From the NCBI RefSeq assembly GCF_018390555.1, contig NZ_JAHBGB010000036.1, positions 1 to 40,113 of the forward strand: a DNA stretch of 40,113 nt, read 5' to 3'. The DNA comes from Ancylobacter oerskovii (GTDB lineage: Bacteria; Pseudomonadota; Alphaproteobacteria; Rhizobiales; Xanthobacteraceae). The position numbers were made by a program, and so were the translations under genes. This document shows positions 25,972 through 34,893 of the stretch, piece after piece (within the stretch, counting starts at the first letter, position 1; every line of letters starts with the position of its first letter). The notes under the pieces were generated by a model. It had not been told where the DNA came from and searched no databases. It saw only the letters and a program-made list of their open reading frames with translations.

Positions 25972-26415
25972 CTACTCGTTGATCTCGGGCTCGACGAGCC
26001 GGGCGAGGTTCCGCAGCGAATCCTGCCAGCCGAGATAGCAGGCCTCCACCGGAATGACGTCCGGTATGCCTTCCTGGACGATGCTGATCTCGGTGCCGAC
26101 CGACACTTTCTTCAGCTCTACCGTCACCTGGATCTCGCCGGGCAGGCCGGGGTCGTCGAACGTGTCCGTGTAGCGCAGGCGCTCGCCCTCGACGAGTTCG
26201 AGATATTCGCCGCCGAAGCTGTGGCTGTTGCCGGTGGTGAAGTTGCGGAACGACATGCGGAACGTCCCGCCGACCCGCGGCTCGAGATGATGCACGGTGC
26301 AGACGAAGCCGTTGGGCGGAAGCCATTTCGCCAGCGCGTCGGCCTCGATGAAGGCGCGGTAGACTTTCTGGGGAGCGGTGGCGAGAACGCGGTGCAGGCG
26401 CACGGTGCCGGGCAT
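25972..26415 (-). CDS. SRPBCC-fold AHSA1-family protein
   Basis: A small 147-residue START/SRPBCC-like protein of the AHSA1 (activator of Hsp90 ATPase homologue) group. It shows the usual YRAFIEADALAKWLPPNGF N-terminal region, a RVGGTFRMSF strand and the C-terminal helix with YLGWQDSLRNLARLVE. Members form ligand-binding beta cups and are often stress- or regulator-linked; its ligand is unknown. It lies alone between selC and the cellulose genes, on the minus strand, and its 3' end faces selC. Confidence 0.82.
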   Translation of the reverse strand: MPGTVRLHRVLATAPQKVYRAFIEADALAKWLPPNGFVCTVHHLEPRVGGTFRMSFRNFTTGNSHSFGGEYLELVEGERLRYTDTFDDPGLPGEIQVTVELKKVSVGTEISIVQEGIPDVIPVEACYLGWQDSLRNLARLVEPEINE

Positions 26416-26480
26416 GTCGGTTTTCCTCCTGGGATGGTTGATCCACGCTCCTAGGACGAACCGGCGGCCGCCACCCCGAC

Positions 26481-26509
26481 ACGCCGCCGCGAAAAATCCG
26501 CGACGGCGT
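26481..26509 (-). terminator. Hairpin terminator-like structure after the bcs operon
   Basis: ACGCCGCCGCG and CGCGACGGCGT pair over 11 positions with one mismatch around a 7-nt loop AAAAATC. It lies just downstream of the TPR gene stop codon at 26521. The U tract is poor, so it may be weak or Rho-assisted. Confidence 0.45.
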
Positions 26510-26520
26510 CCGGTCCGCGT

Positions 26521-28719
26521 TCACTCGCGCTTGTAGAGCCGGCGGGCGAACTCGATCTCGGACACGCCGTTCATGGCATCGGTGTTGCCCTGCGCCGCCA
26601 GCGCCCGGAAGATCCGCTCGGCGGAGCGATAGTCGCGCAGATTATAGTAGCACCAGCCGCGCAGCATCATGTGATCCTGCTGCTCCGGGCCGATGCGGGC
26701 GAGCTCGTCGAGCGAGATCAGCGCCTCGACATAGCGCTGGTCCTTGTAGAACTCGAAGGCGCGCTGGGCGAGCAGGTCGGCGGTCAGCTGCATGGCGCGG
26801 CGCGGCGATTGCGGCGCCTCGACGGCGGCCACCTGCGCCTGGTTGGTCATGCCCTTGCGCATATAGGCGAGCGACTTGCCGTAGGCGGCCTCCTCGGCGA
26901 CCCGCCCGCCGGACTTGATCGCCTCGTCGAAGGCGCTCACCGCCTCGATCGGCCGGTTGAGTTCCATCAGCCGCCAGCCGCGGGAGAGCGCGGCGGCGCC
27001 GCCGCCCCGCACCGAACCGCTGCCGGAGGCCGCCCGGGGACGCGGCGCCGGAGCGGGTGCGCTCTCGCGATAGCTTGTCGGCTGCGCATAGGAGCGTCCG
27101 GCGGGCGCGCTCTGCGCCGGCGCGGTCTGCACGAGGATCGGCTGACGTCCGGCGGCGGCCTGCGTCGGCACGGGCTGGAACTGTTGCGTCGGCGCCTGGG
27201 CCGGTATCGGCTGGAAGCCCGCCTGCGGCGCCGCGGGGGCCGGGGCGAAGCCGCCGGCCGGCGGCGGGGTGACGCGCAGGGCGGCGGCGACCAGCGGATC
27301 GGTAGTGCGGTCGATCCGGCCCTGCAGGTTGCGTGCCTCCAGCGTCGCCCGCAATTGCGGATCGACCAGCGCCACGATGCGCTCGGAACGGCCGCGCCAG
27401 GTCTGCACCAGCGCGTTGAGCCGGGCGGCGTCGTTCAGCCGCCAATAGGTGAGGGCGAGGCCGTAGGAGGAAGGCTCGTCGTTCGGGTCCCAGGAGAGAG
27501 CGGTCTGGAACCAGGCCTGCGCCACCACCAGCTGCCCGGTATTGAAGGCGTACCAGCCGAGCGCCTGGGCGCCGGGCACGTATCTGTCGCGCATCACCAC
27601 CGGGCTGAAGCGCGTCAGCACCGTCTCGCCGAGCACCGGCGGCGGCGCGGCGGTGAGCAGGCTGATGACGACGTCGAGATAGGCCTTGTTGTTCTCCGGC
27701 GCGGCGTCGCGCCATTCGAAGGCGATCGGCTCGGCCTCCAGCGCCCGCCCCAGCGAGTTGAGCGCCAGCACGTAGCCTTCGGCCGCCTTGGCGCCGCCCT
27801 TGCGGTCGAGCGCCAGCTTGAACCAGTCGAGGGCGCGCGAGGCCTCGTCGTGGCGGAACAGGTACCAGCCGAGCAGCAGCGGGTCGCCCGGCGTGTCGCC
27901 GCCGCGCGCCACCGTCTCCAGGCGGGAGATGTCGTCGGCGGAGACGACATATTCCGGGTTCTCCGCCGCCCTGCCGATGCGCCGGCGGATCAGCTCGTCG
28001 CGGATGGGGGCGAATTCCGGCTGGCCCTGCGCGTCCTTGCGCTCCAGCGCCAGCAATTGCTTGAGCTGCTCGTCATTGAGGACGGGCATCGCCTTCTGGA
28101 TGGTGGCGAGGCGCTCGGCGGCGTCGCTGCAAGTGGTGAGGAGATAGGTGAAGACGTCGAGCGCGCGCTGCAGCTGGTCGGTCTTGCCGAAGGCTTCGGC
28201 GACGCGCCAGAGGATATCGACATTGGCGCAGGTGAGGATGGCCGGCGTCTCCGTCGCCATGCGCAGCACCGTGCTCCATTGCTGGGCGTCGGAGGCGTTG
28301 ATCAGCCGGCGGCGGTTCTCGCTCTCGGCGAGGCGGGCGACGAGCTCCGCCGGCGGCTGCCAGGAGGCGTCGGCGGCCTGGCGGGCGGCGATGGCGCTGC
28401 GCACGTCGGAAAGCTTGCCCTCGGCATAGAGCGTCCACATGCGCTCGAGATCGGGATCGGTCTGCGGGCCGAACAGGTCCGCCGGCGGCGACCAGTCGGG
28501 ATAGAGCGCGCGCAGCCGGGCGATCTCGGCCTCGAGGCGGCGGGTGTCGCCCTGGGAGGCGAAGTAGCGCAGCGCGCTTTCGTCGACCTTGGGGCGGGCA
28601 TCGGCGGGCGGCGTGCCGGCGGTCGGCGCCTCGCCGACCGGGAGCTGCACCTGCTGGGCGATGGCGGGGATCACGGCTCCCCCCAAGAGCAACAGCAGGG
28701 CAGCTCGCTTCAGAGACAT
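26521..28719 (-). CDS. TPR-repeat protein of the cellulose synthase operon (BcsK-like)
   Basis: A 732-residue exported protein with a signal peptide (about 1-20, LLLLLGGAVIPAIA). Helical TPR/Sel1-like repeats occupy about residues 35-460, a Pro/Gln/Ala-rich linker about 470-580, and further TPRs lie at the C-terminus (WYAFNTGQLVVAQAWFQTALS and LRGWCYYNLRDYRSAERIFRAL are clear units). It lacks the 16-strand barrel of BcsC. It likely gives a periplasmic scaffold for cellulose export or crosslinking. It overlaps bcsZ by 10 bases and ends the operon. Type III bcs operons carry TPR proteins called BcsK; identity with that protein is inferred from position. Confidence 0.75.
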   Translation of the reverse strand: MSLKRAALLLLLGGAVIPAIAQQVQLPVGEAPTAGTPPADARPKVDESALRYFASQGDTRRLEAEIARLRALYPDWSPPADLFGPQTDPDLERMWTLYAEGKLSDVRSAIAARQAADASWQPPAELVARLAESENRRRLINASDAQQWSTVLRMATETPAILTCANVDILWRVAEAFGKTDQLQRALDVFTYLLTTCSDAAERLATIQKAMPVLNDEQLKQLLALERKDAQGQPEFAPIRDELIRRRIGRAAENPEYVVSADDISRLETVARGGDTPGDPLLLGWYLFRHDEASRALDWFKLALDRKGGAKAAEGYVLALNSLGRALEAEPIAFEWRDAAPENNKAYLDVVISLLTAAPPPVLGETVLTRFSPVVMRDRYVPGAQALGWYAFNTGQLVVAQAWFQTALSWDPNDEPSSYGLALTYWRLNDAARLNALVQTWRGRSERIVALVDPQLRATLEARNLQGRIDRTTDPLVAAALRVTPPPAGGFAPAPAAPQAGFQPIPAQAPTQQFQPVPTQAAAGRQPILVQTAPAQSAPAGRSYAQPTSYRESAPAPAPRPRAASGSGSVRGGGAAALSRGWRLMELNRPIEAVSAFDEAIKSGGRVAEEAAYGKSLAYMRKGMTNQAQVAAVEAPQSPRRAMQLTADLLAQRAFEFYKDQRYVEALISLDELARIGPEQQDHMMLRGWCYYNLRDYRSAERIFRALAAQGNTDAMNGVSEIEFARRLYKRE

Positions 28720-29783
28720 CGCGGATATTTCTCCACCAGCACGGCCCAACTGAGCAGAAACAGCGTCGAGGGGTAGTAGAGCGTCGGCTCGAAGCGCCTC
28801 AGCTCCTGCGGAATCGCGGTTCCCTCCAGCGCGCAGGCCAGCAGCGCGCCGAGCATGCGGTACCCCGGCTCGGTGAGCGGGGTCACGACGCGGCCCGACG
28901 GAATGTCGACCACGGCGGGGACGCCGCCATTCTCGACCAGCCAGTTGCGCCGGAAGCCTTCCAGTATCTGCGGGTCCGCGATCCCTGCCCTCAACAGGTA
29001 AAGAGATATCCTTAACGAATTGTAACCAAAGACCGGCGGGAACCCCTCGGCGAGCGACACCGGCCCGCGCGCCGGCGCGGCGATCCAGTCCGGCGGCAGC
29101 TGCGCCGGCCCCAGCCGGGCGACGGTGAGGAGATCGAGCCCGCTGGTGCCGAGCTTCACCCAGTCGGTCTCCGGCGCCAGCTGGGCCAGGACAGGGAAAG
29201 CCTCAAAGATCCAATAGGATAGGTTGAGGATCGGGCCGTCCTTCCGCTCCTCGGCGGAGAAGCCCATCACCCCCGGCAGCAGCACCAGCCGGTCTCCCGA
29301 TTTCACCACCAGCTTGGCGCCGAGCGCGCGGGCGATCTTGCGGGCGGCGTCGGTATAGGCCGGGTTGTTCCAGGCGGCGCCGGCGCGGGCGAGGGCGTAG
29401 GAAATTAATATATCGCCGTCGCTGGCGGCATTGACGTCGGTAACATGAGGGGTGGCGTTGGGGTCCCAGCGCCACGCCGCCAGCCCGTCGTCGCGAATCA
29501 TCAGCTCGGTGCGGGTGAAGCTCCAGATGCGCTCGAAATTGCTGCGGTCGCCGGCGAGAAAGGCCAGCAGCATGCCGTAGCCCTGGCCCTCGCTGTGGCT
29601 GATGTCGCCATTGGCGGTGTCGACCACCCGGCCGTTCTCGGCGACGAAACGGTCCCGGTAGGCGTTCCAGGCCTCCATCGGCACCGTATTGGCCATGGGC
29701 TGTGCCTTCAGCGAGAGGACGCCGCCGGCGCCGCCGGCGAAGACGGCGAGGGCGAGAAGCGCGGCGCGGACGACCCGCCTCAT
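28710..29783 (-). CDS. bcsZ: Cellulose-operon endoglucanase, glycoside hydrolase family 8
   Basis: Periplasmic endo-1,4-beta-glucanase that trims cellulose made by BcsAB; 357 residues (E. coli BcsZ 368). After an N-terminal hydrophobic signal (about 1-28), the catalytic acid is Glu65 (SHSEGQGYGM), and the second carboxylate motif is SDGDILISYAL (121-131). The residue expected to match the catalytic base Asp243 of E. coli reads Asn255 in VFGYNSLRISLYL, which is an oddity. Rare codons (ATA, TTA, CTA) cluster at three motifs near 29010, 29215 and 29405. The ATG overlaps the bcsB stop (ATGA). Confidence 0.9.
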   Translation of the reverse strand: MRRVVRAALLALAVFAGGAGGVLSLKAQPMANTVPMEAWNAYRDRFVAENGRVVDTANGDISHSEGQGYGMLLAFLAGDRSNFERIWSFTRTELMIRDDGLAAWRWDPNATPHVTDVNAASDGDILISYALARAGAAWNNPAYTDAARKIARALGAKLVVKSGDRLVLLPGVMGFSAEERKDGPILNLSYWIFEAFPVLAQLAPETDWVKLGTSGLDLLTVARLGPAQLPPDWIAAPARGPVSLAEGFPPVFGYNSLRISLYLLRAGIADPQILEGFRRNWLVENGGVPAVVDIPSGRVVTPLTEPGYRMLGALLACALEGTAIPQELRRFEPTLYYPSTLFLLSWAVLVEKYPRCL

Positions 29784-32449
29784 GAGGGACGTCCGAGGCG
29801 GCGCAGCAGCAGGAAGGTGGCGATGCCGAGCACCAGCGAGGCGACCATGAGCATCAGCGCATAGGGCACGATGTTGGTTGACAGCCAGTTGGCGCTGATC
29901 ATGCGGATATTGGCGAGGCTCAGCGGCGCGGTCACGATGAAGCGGCGGGTGGCGACCTCGTGCCGCTCGACCTCGCCGGAGGCGGCCTGGAAGGCGGCGG
30001 CCTGCCCGCCGATGCGGTTCCAGGATTCCTCGGCGGCGAGGCGCGCCATGCCGCTCTCCAGCGTCTCGGGGGTGCGCCCGGTCACCAGCGTCCACACCGC
30101 CGCGCCGTTGGGGCTACTGCCCTGCGCCATCAACACCGAGCTGCGCGGCGGCGGCTCGTAGAGCACGCGCTGGCCCTGGTTGATGCGCAGCGATTCGAAG
30201 CTGATGGAGAAGGTGCGCTTCAGCCAGCCCTCGAAGCTGTCGGCGAGGGCGCGCAGCGCGCCGGTGTTCTGCACCGAATTGCGCCAGCGCTCATAGATCT
30301 CGGAGGTGCTGGTATCGTCGTCGGCCCCGGCCGGCTCCGCCGGGCGGGCGGCGCTGCCGGCCTGGCGGGCGCGGAAGCGCTCCAGCACACCGTCATAGCC
30401 GTTGGCAGGGCCGGCACCGCCGGCGGCTTCCTCGTCATTCGCCACCACCCAGTTCGACCGGGTGGATTCGTTGATGCCGACCAGGTCGAGCACATTGGCC
30501 GGGATGTGGTCGATGTCGCCGATGAACAGGGCATTGCGCTCGGCGAGCGAGGTGGCGGCGGGCGAGACGTCGAGCGGCAGCGCCCGGCCATGCGCGCGCG
30601 CCAGCCGCGCGAGCAGCGTCGCCGCCGTCGCCAGCGTCGGCGCGTCCTGGCGGGCCAGCACCACCGCGGTCGGGGCGGCGCCGTCGCGGGCATAGGGAAA
30701 GGCGTCGGCGGTCAGGGCGGCGAGGTTGGGCACCGTGCCGATGCGCGCGAAGTCGTCCATCGCGAATTCGGTGGAATCGAACAGCACGAAGCGGCTGTCG
30801 CTTGGCAGGGTGGCGCCGGGGCCGCAGCGGGCATCCGCCTCGGTGTCGAGCACCACTTCCAGCCAGAGATGGTTGATGCCGGGGCGGAAATTGCGCAGCG
30901 GGATCTGCATCGGCTGGTGCTGCATCAGCCCGCCGCCGCGGGTGGTGATCGGCAGGTTCGAGGCGATCTGCCGGTTCACATAGACGTCGACATGGCTGCC
31001 CGGCCGCACGGCGGCGGTGAAGGCGACGTCGAGCAGCAGCGTGGCGTTGCCGTAGAACTCGGCGAAGAAGTCGGCGGGCAGGGCCATCTGGAACTCGACC
31101 CGCAGGCGGCGGCCGGAGAATTCCTGCGTCGTCACCCCGAGCTCGGCGAGGCGTAGCCTGCGGGCGCCTTTGAACAGCGGCGCGTTCGGCGCGAAGCTGG
31201 TGGCGGTCGGGATGCTGTCGTTCTGGTTGAGCATGACGTCGTTGAGACGGTCGATCGCGCGGTCGACATCGGCGGCCGCGGGGCCGGACAGCACCAGCGT
31301 CGGCCCGCCGATCCGGCTGTCGTCGACCAGGCTGGCGACCGGGCGCTGGCGCGCCTCCGCCGGGGGATTGGCCATCAGCCGCGGCAGCTCGCCCGCCGGG
31401 CCGATCACCACGTTCAGCGTGCCGGCGGGAGCCGGGCCGGCGGCTCCCTCGACGAGGCTGACCGCCGCATTGGGGAACAGGCCGCGCAGGCCGAGCCCCT
31501 GGACGGCGCGCAGCACCCGCGGCGCCGCGCCTTCCACCGAGCCGGGGGTGATGACGCGGATATGGGTCATGCCCTTGGCGTCGAAGCCGACGGCGGCGAG
31601 ATCGTCGAGCCCGCCGGCGATCTTCGGCCGCCCGCCGGCATAGGAGATGCCGGTGCCCTCATTGTTGATCTCGGTCCACAGCTCGTAGGTGGCGTTCACC
31701 GCGCAGTCGATGCGGTGGCGCTGCTGCACGTCGATGCGCACCAGGTTGGCGCCGGCGCGCAGCGTGCCGCGCGGGATCGGCGCGGCGATCCGCGACGGCT
31801 CCTGCGAGGAGGAGATCGGCGTCTCGACCACGGTCTGGCCGTTGATGGTGACGCGGATGCGCGAGGCTTCCGGCATCACCACCACGGCGTTGAGGTAGCT
31901 GAGCAGGAAGGTGGCCTGCCGCGCCGCCTCCTCCTGCGTGGCGTAGATGACGAAGGCGCGGGAGGACACCTCGCCGGCGAACACCATCCGCGCCTGCGGG
32001 ATGAGGAAGCGGTCCGGCCGCTGCGGCGCCGCCGGCTGGCTGGCGACCGGCGCAAGGGGAGCCGGGGCCGGCTGGCCGGGTATCATCTGGAACGGCGCGG
32101 CGGCGGGAGCCTGTGCCGCCGGCGGGGCGGGGGCCTGCGTGGACGGCGCCGCGCCGGGGGCGGGGGATTGCGGGGCGGGGGATTGCGGAATCGGGGGCTG
32201 CGCCACCGCCGAGGGCGTGCCGCGTCCGTCGGCGCCGGGAACGGTCATCGGCACCGAGACCGGAGGGGCGCCGGCGGCCGGCGGGCGCGCCGCGCCGCCG
32301 AGCGGCGGCGTCATCTGGAATTGGCCGGTGCCCTGTCCGGCGGCCGGCGACCCCTGCTGCGCCGTCGCCGGGCCGGGCGGCGTCAGCCCCAGCAGCGCGG
32401 CGGCGAGGGCGAGCGCCGCGGCGCGGCGGAGCGGGAGGCGCGCGCGCAT
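29780..32449 (-). CDS. bcsB: Cellulose synthase regulatory/periplasmic subunit BcsB
   Basis: Membrane-anchored periplasmic partner of BcsA that guides the growing glucan chain; 889 residues. A signal peptide (1-30) is followed by a long Pro/Ala/Gln linker (about 31-145, with QSPAPQSPAP repeats) and the BcsB domain. A C-terminal helix (about 855-885, VPYALMLMVASLVLGIATFLLL) docks on BcsA. The ATG at 32447-32449 follows GGGAG and lies 2 bases after the bcsA stop. An open frame continues upstream through bcsA in another phase and is not coding. The linker is unusually long. Confidence 0.92.
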   Translation of the reverse strand: MRARLPLRRAAALALAAALLGLTPPGPATAQQGSPAAGQGTGQFQMTPPLGGAARPPAAGAPPVSVPMTVPGADGRGTPSAVAQPPIPQSPAPQSPAPGAAPSTQAPAPPAAQAPAAAPFQMIPGQPAPAPLAPVASQPAAPQRPDRFLIPQARMVFAGEVSSRAFVIYATQEEAARQATFLLSYLNAVVVMPEASRIRVTINGQTVVETPISSSQEPSRIAAPIPRGTLRAGANLVRIDVQQRHRIDCAVNATYELWTEINNEGTGISYAGGRPKIAGGLDDLAAVGFDAKGMTHIRVITPGSVEGAAPRVLRAVQGLGLRGLFPNAAVSLVEGAAGPAPAGTLNVVIGPAGELPRLMANPPAEARQRPVASLVDDSRIGGPTLVLSGPAAADVDRAIDRLNDVMLNQNDSIPTATSFAPNAPLFKGARRLRLAELGVTTQEFSGRRLRVEFQMALPADFFAEFYGNATLLLDVAFTAAVRPGSHVDVYVNRQIASNLPITTRGGGLMQHQPMQIPLRNFRPGINHLWLEVVLDTEADARCGPGATLPSDSRFVLFDSTEFAMDDFARIGTVPNLAALTADAFPYARDGAAPTAVVLARQDAPTLATAATLLARLARAHGRALPLDVSPAATSLAERNALFIGDIDHIPANVLDLVGINESTRSNWVVANDEEAAGGAGPANGYDGVLERFRARQAGSAARPAEPAGADDDTSTSEIYERWRNSVQNTGALRALADSFEGWLKRTFSISFESLRINQGQRVLYEPPPRSSVLMAQGSSPNGAAVWTLVTGRTPETLESGMARLAAEESWNRIGGQAAAFQAASGEVERHEVATRRFIVTAPLSLANIRMISANWLSTNIVPYALMLMVASLVLGIATFLLLRRLGRPS

Positions 32450-32451
32450 CG

Positions 32452-34656
32452 TCACGACTCCCGCTTGGCGGCGGCGAAGAGCGGGTTCCGGCGGCGCTCC
32501 CGCCAGAGCCGCTGCAGGTGCACGAAATAGGAGAGCCCGCGGCCGGTATGGTAGAGCGCCTGCCGGATGAAGCGCAGCGTGCCGAACAGCACGCCGGGAT
32601 TGCGCCGGCGGGATTCCTGGAATTTCCGCCATTCGTCGGCATTGGCGAAGATCAGGTCGGCGACGAGGCGGTAATGCATCGGCGTCTTCGGCTCGAACTG
32701 GCAGCCGAACACCACGCCCTGCTTGTCCTCCTCGACATTGCGGATCGACAGTGGCAGCGCCTCGTCGCCGAGATCGGCATGCGGCTTGAAGCGCATCTGC
32801 GCCTCCTGCCCGCGCTCGAAGTCCGGGCGCCCGATCCCCTCGGCGAGGCGCACGCGGGCGCCGCCGGTGGAGCCGTCCTCCACCGTCGCGGGATAGGTGA
32901 TGCCGTTGATGGTCATCTCGCAGCGGCGCAGCAGGTTGACGCGGTGGGTGCGCCGGCGGTTGCGCCGCTCGGAGACCACGCCGAGCGCGCAGCCGGCGAT
33001 CAGCAGGTTCAGCACGTTCCAGCCGCCGACCACGATGATGACGTCGGCGTTGAAGGGCTCGGTCAGCGCCCGGTAGATGGAAACGAACAGCGCCGCGACC
33101 AGCACCGCGAAGATGATGAAGAACGGCCGGCCGATCTCCGAGACACGGCTCTCGGCCATGTTCTCGCCCTTGGAGGTCACGTTGAAGGTCGGCTTTCGCG
33201 GATTGGCGATCACCGAGAGGATGGCCGGCAGGAGATAGATCGACTGGATGTACTCGTAGATCTCCGAGATCCACGGCCAGCGGTACTTGCCGTACAGATA
33301 GTTCTGCATCAGCAGGTTCACCAGCATGTAGGTCGAGGTGTAGGCGAGGAACTCGGCGCCGGAGGCGTTGAACACCTCCAGCGAGAAGAACAGGTAGAAC
33401 AGCGGCGAAATCAGGAACATCAGCCGTGGATAGGGGAACAGCCAGAACAGCATGCTCGACATGTAGCAGAGCCGCTGCGGCAGGCTCAGCCCGCGCTTGA
33501 AGAACGGCGCGTGGAAGATGAGGATCTGCATCATCCCCTGCGCCCAGCGCGAGCGCTGGCCGATGAAGCTGGCGAAGCTTTCCGGCTGCAGGCCGGCGAT
33601 CAGCGGCTTCTCGACATAGATCGAGCGCCAGCCGCGCGCATGCAGGCCGAGCGCGGTCTCGCAGTCCTCGGTGATGGTCACGCCCGAGAAGCCGTTGGTC
33701 TCCTTCAGCGCCGTGCGGCGCAGCAGCGCCGCCGAGCCGCAGAAGAAGGAGGCGTCCCATTTGTCGAGCCCGCGCTGGATGATGCCGTAGAACATCTCGT
33801 TCTCGGAGGGCATCACGTCGAAGGTGTCGAGGTTGCGCTCCAGCGGGTCGGGATTGATGAAGAAATGCGGCGTCTGGACGAGGAACAGGTCCTTGTCCTC
33901 GGCGAAATGGCCGATGGTCTCCTGCAGGAAGGAGCGGGCCGGCGCATGGTCGGCGTCGAACACCACGACGATGTCGCCGGTGGAGTGCTCGAGGCCGTTG
34001 TTCATGTTGCCGGCCTTGGCGTGCTCGTTGCGGGCGCGGGTGAGGTAGCGCGCCCCGAGCCCCTCGCAGAGCGCGCTCAGCTCGCGCCGGCGCTCCTGGG
34101 CCTCCTTGGCCTTGGCGGCGTTGTCCTGGTTGCACTTCTGCTCGGTGCCGCCGTCGTCGAGCAGCCAGACCGTCAGCTTGTCGGCCGGGTAGTCCATCCC
34201 CTTGGCCGCCGCCACGGTATTGGCGAGCAGGGCGTAGTCCTCGTTATAGGTCGGGATGAACACGTCGACGGTCGGCACCTCAGCGGGCAGCGGCGGCGTC
34301 GGGCGCGGCGGCACCGGCGAGGAGACCACGAACAGGCTGAGGAACAGCATGAACACGCTGTACATCTCGGCGACGTACAGCATGAAGCCGGGGATGAAGT
34401 CCTCGATCTGGTTGACCGGCGGCAGCGTCGAGGTGGTGCGCCAGTAGACGTAGCGCAGCACGATGGCGGTGCCGAGCGCCAGCGCGATCACCCGGAACAC
34501 CCCGGTCGGCGGGCCGAAGGTCTTCAGGAGGATCATGGCGAGCACCACGATCGAGCCGACGATCAGATGCGCCTGCAGGCTGATGGGCAGGGTGATGAGG
34601 AAGATCACCACCAGAGAGGCGAGCATCCACAGGACGGCGATCCAGGCCCTACGCAT
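32452..34656 (-). CDS. bcsA: Cellulose synthase catalytic subunit BcsA with PilZ domain
   Basis: Inner-membrane family 2 glycosyltransferase making beta-1,4-glucan from UDP-glucose, 734 residues. The GT2 motifs are DDG (167-169), DAD (234-236), TED (329-331) and QRSRW (367-371), with FFCGS before TED. About eight membrane helices flank the GT domain. The C-terminal PilZ domain shows Arg568-xxx-Arg572 and Asp594-x-Ser596-xx-Gly599, the c-di-GMP binding signature, so cellulose output should depend on c-di-GMP. It heads the minus-strand operon. bcsN lies divergently upstream. Confidence 0.96.
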   Translation of the reverse strand: MRRAWIAVLWMLASLVVIFLITLPISLQAHLIVGSIVVLAMILLKTFGPPTGVFRVIALALGTAIVLRYVYWRTTSTLPPVNQIEDFIPGFMLYVAEMYSVFMLFLSLFVVSSPVPPRPTPPLPAEVPTVDVFIPTYNEDYALLANTVAAAKGMDYPADKLTVWLLDDGGTEQKCNQDNAAKAKEAQERRRELSALCEGLGARYLTRARNEHAKAGNMNNGLEHSTGDIVVVFDADHAPARSFLQETIGHFAEDKDLFLVQTPHFFINPDPLERNLDTFDVMPSENEMFYGIIQRGLDKWDASFFCGSAALLRRTALKETNGFSGVTITEDCETALGLHARGWRSIYVEKPLIAGLQPESFASFIGQRSRWAQGMMQILIFHAPFFKRGLSLPQRLCYMSSMLFWLFPYPRLMFLISPLFYLFFSLEVFNASGAEFLAYTSTYMLVNLLMQNYLYGKYRWPWISEIYEYIQSIYLLPAILSVIANPRKPTFNVTSKGENMAESRVSEIGRPFFIIFAVLVAALFVSIYRALTEPFNADVIIVVGGWNVLNLLIAGCALGVVSERRNRRRTHRVNLLRRCEMTINGITYPATVEDGSTGGARVRLAEGIGRPDFERGQEAQMRFKPHADLGDEALPLSIRNVEEDKQGVVFGCQFEPKTPMHYRLVADLIFANADEWRKFQESRRRNPGVLFGTLRFIRQALYHTGRGLSYFVHLQRLWRERRRNPLFAAAKRES

Positions 34657-34893
34657 CGTCTCTCGGTGCCTCGCTCAGATCGGGTGTCGCAGGGCGGTGG
34701 ATATGCGTGTCTTAACGTTCAGAGGTTGAAGAAGTCTATCCATCCGCGGCGGTAAAATATGCTCCCGGATTCCACCTGAATCTGCCGCGGGTTAAAGTCG
34801 GCCTATCGGTGATTCGGCGGCTTCCGGCGTGGTGTTCCCTGGATGCGGTCGCAAGCGGTCGCGTGGACGGCATCTCCAGCCCTTGAAGGACCC
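34657..34893. promoter_or_regulatory. bcsA/bcsN divergent intergenic region
   Basis: A 237-base gap between two divergent genes must hold promoters for both. The A/T-rich word TAAAAT (34753-34758) is a candidate -10 box, but no good -35 is seen at the usual spacing. No clear operator dyad was found here. Confidence 0.35.

Noticed and set aside
29780..34135. A 1451-residue open frame on the minus strand covering bcsB and most of bcsA
   Set aside because: Only the part from 32449 onward matches BcsB. The rest is an out-of-phase shadow of bcsA kept open by high GC.
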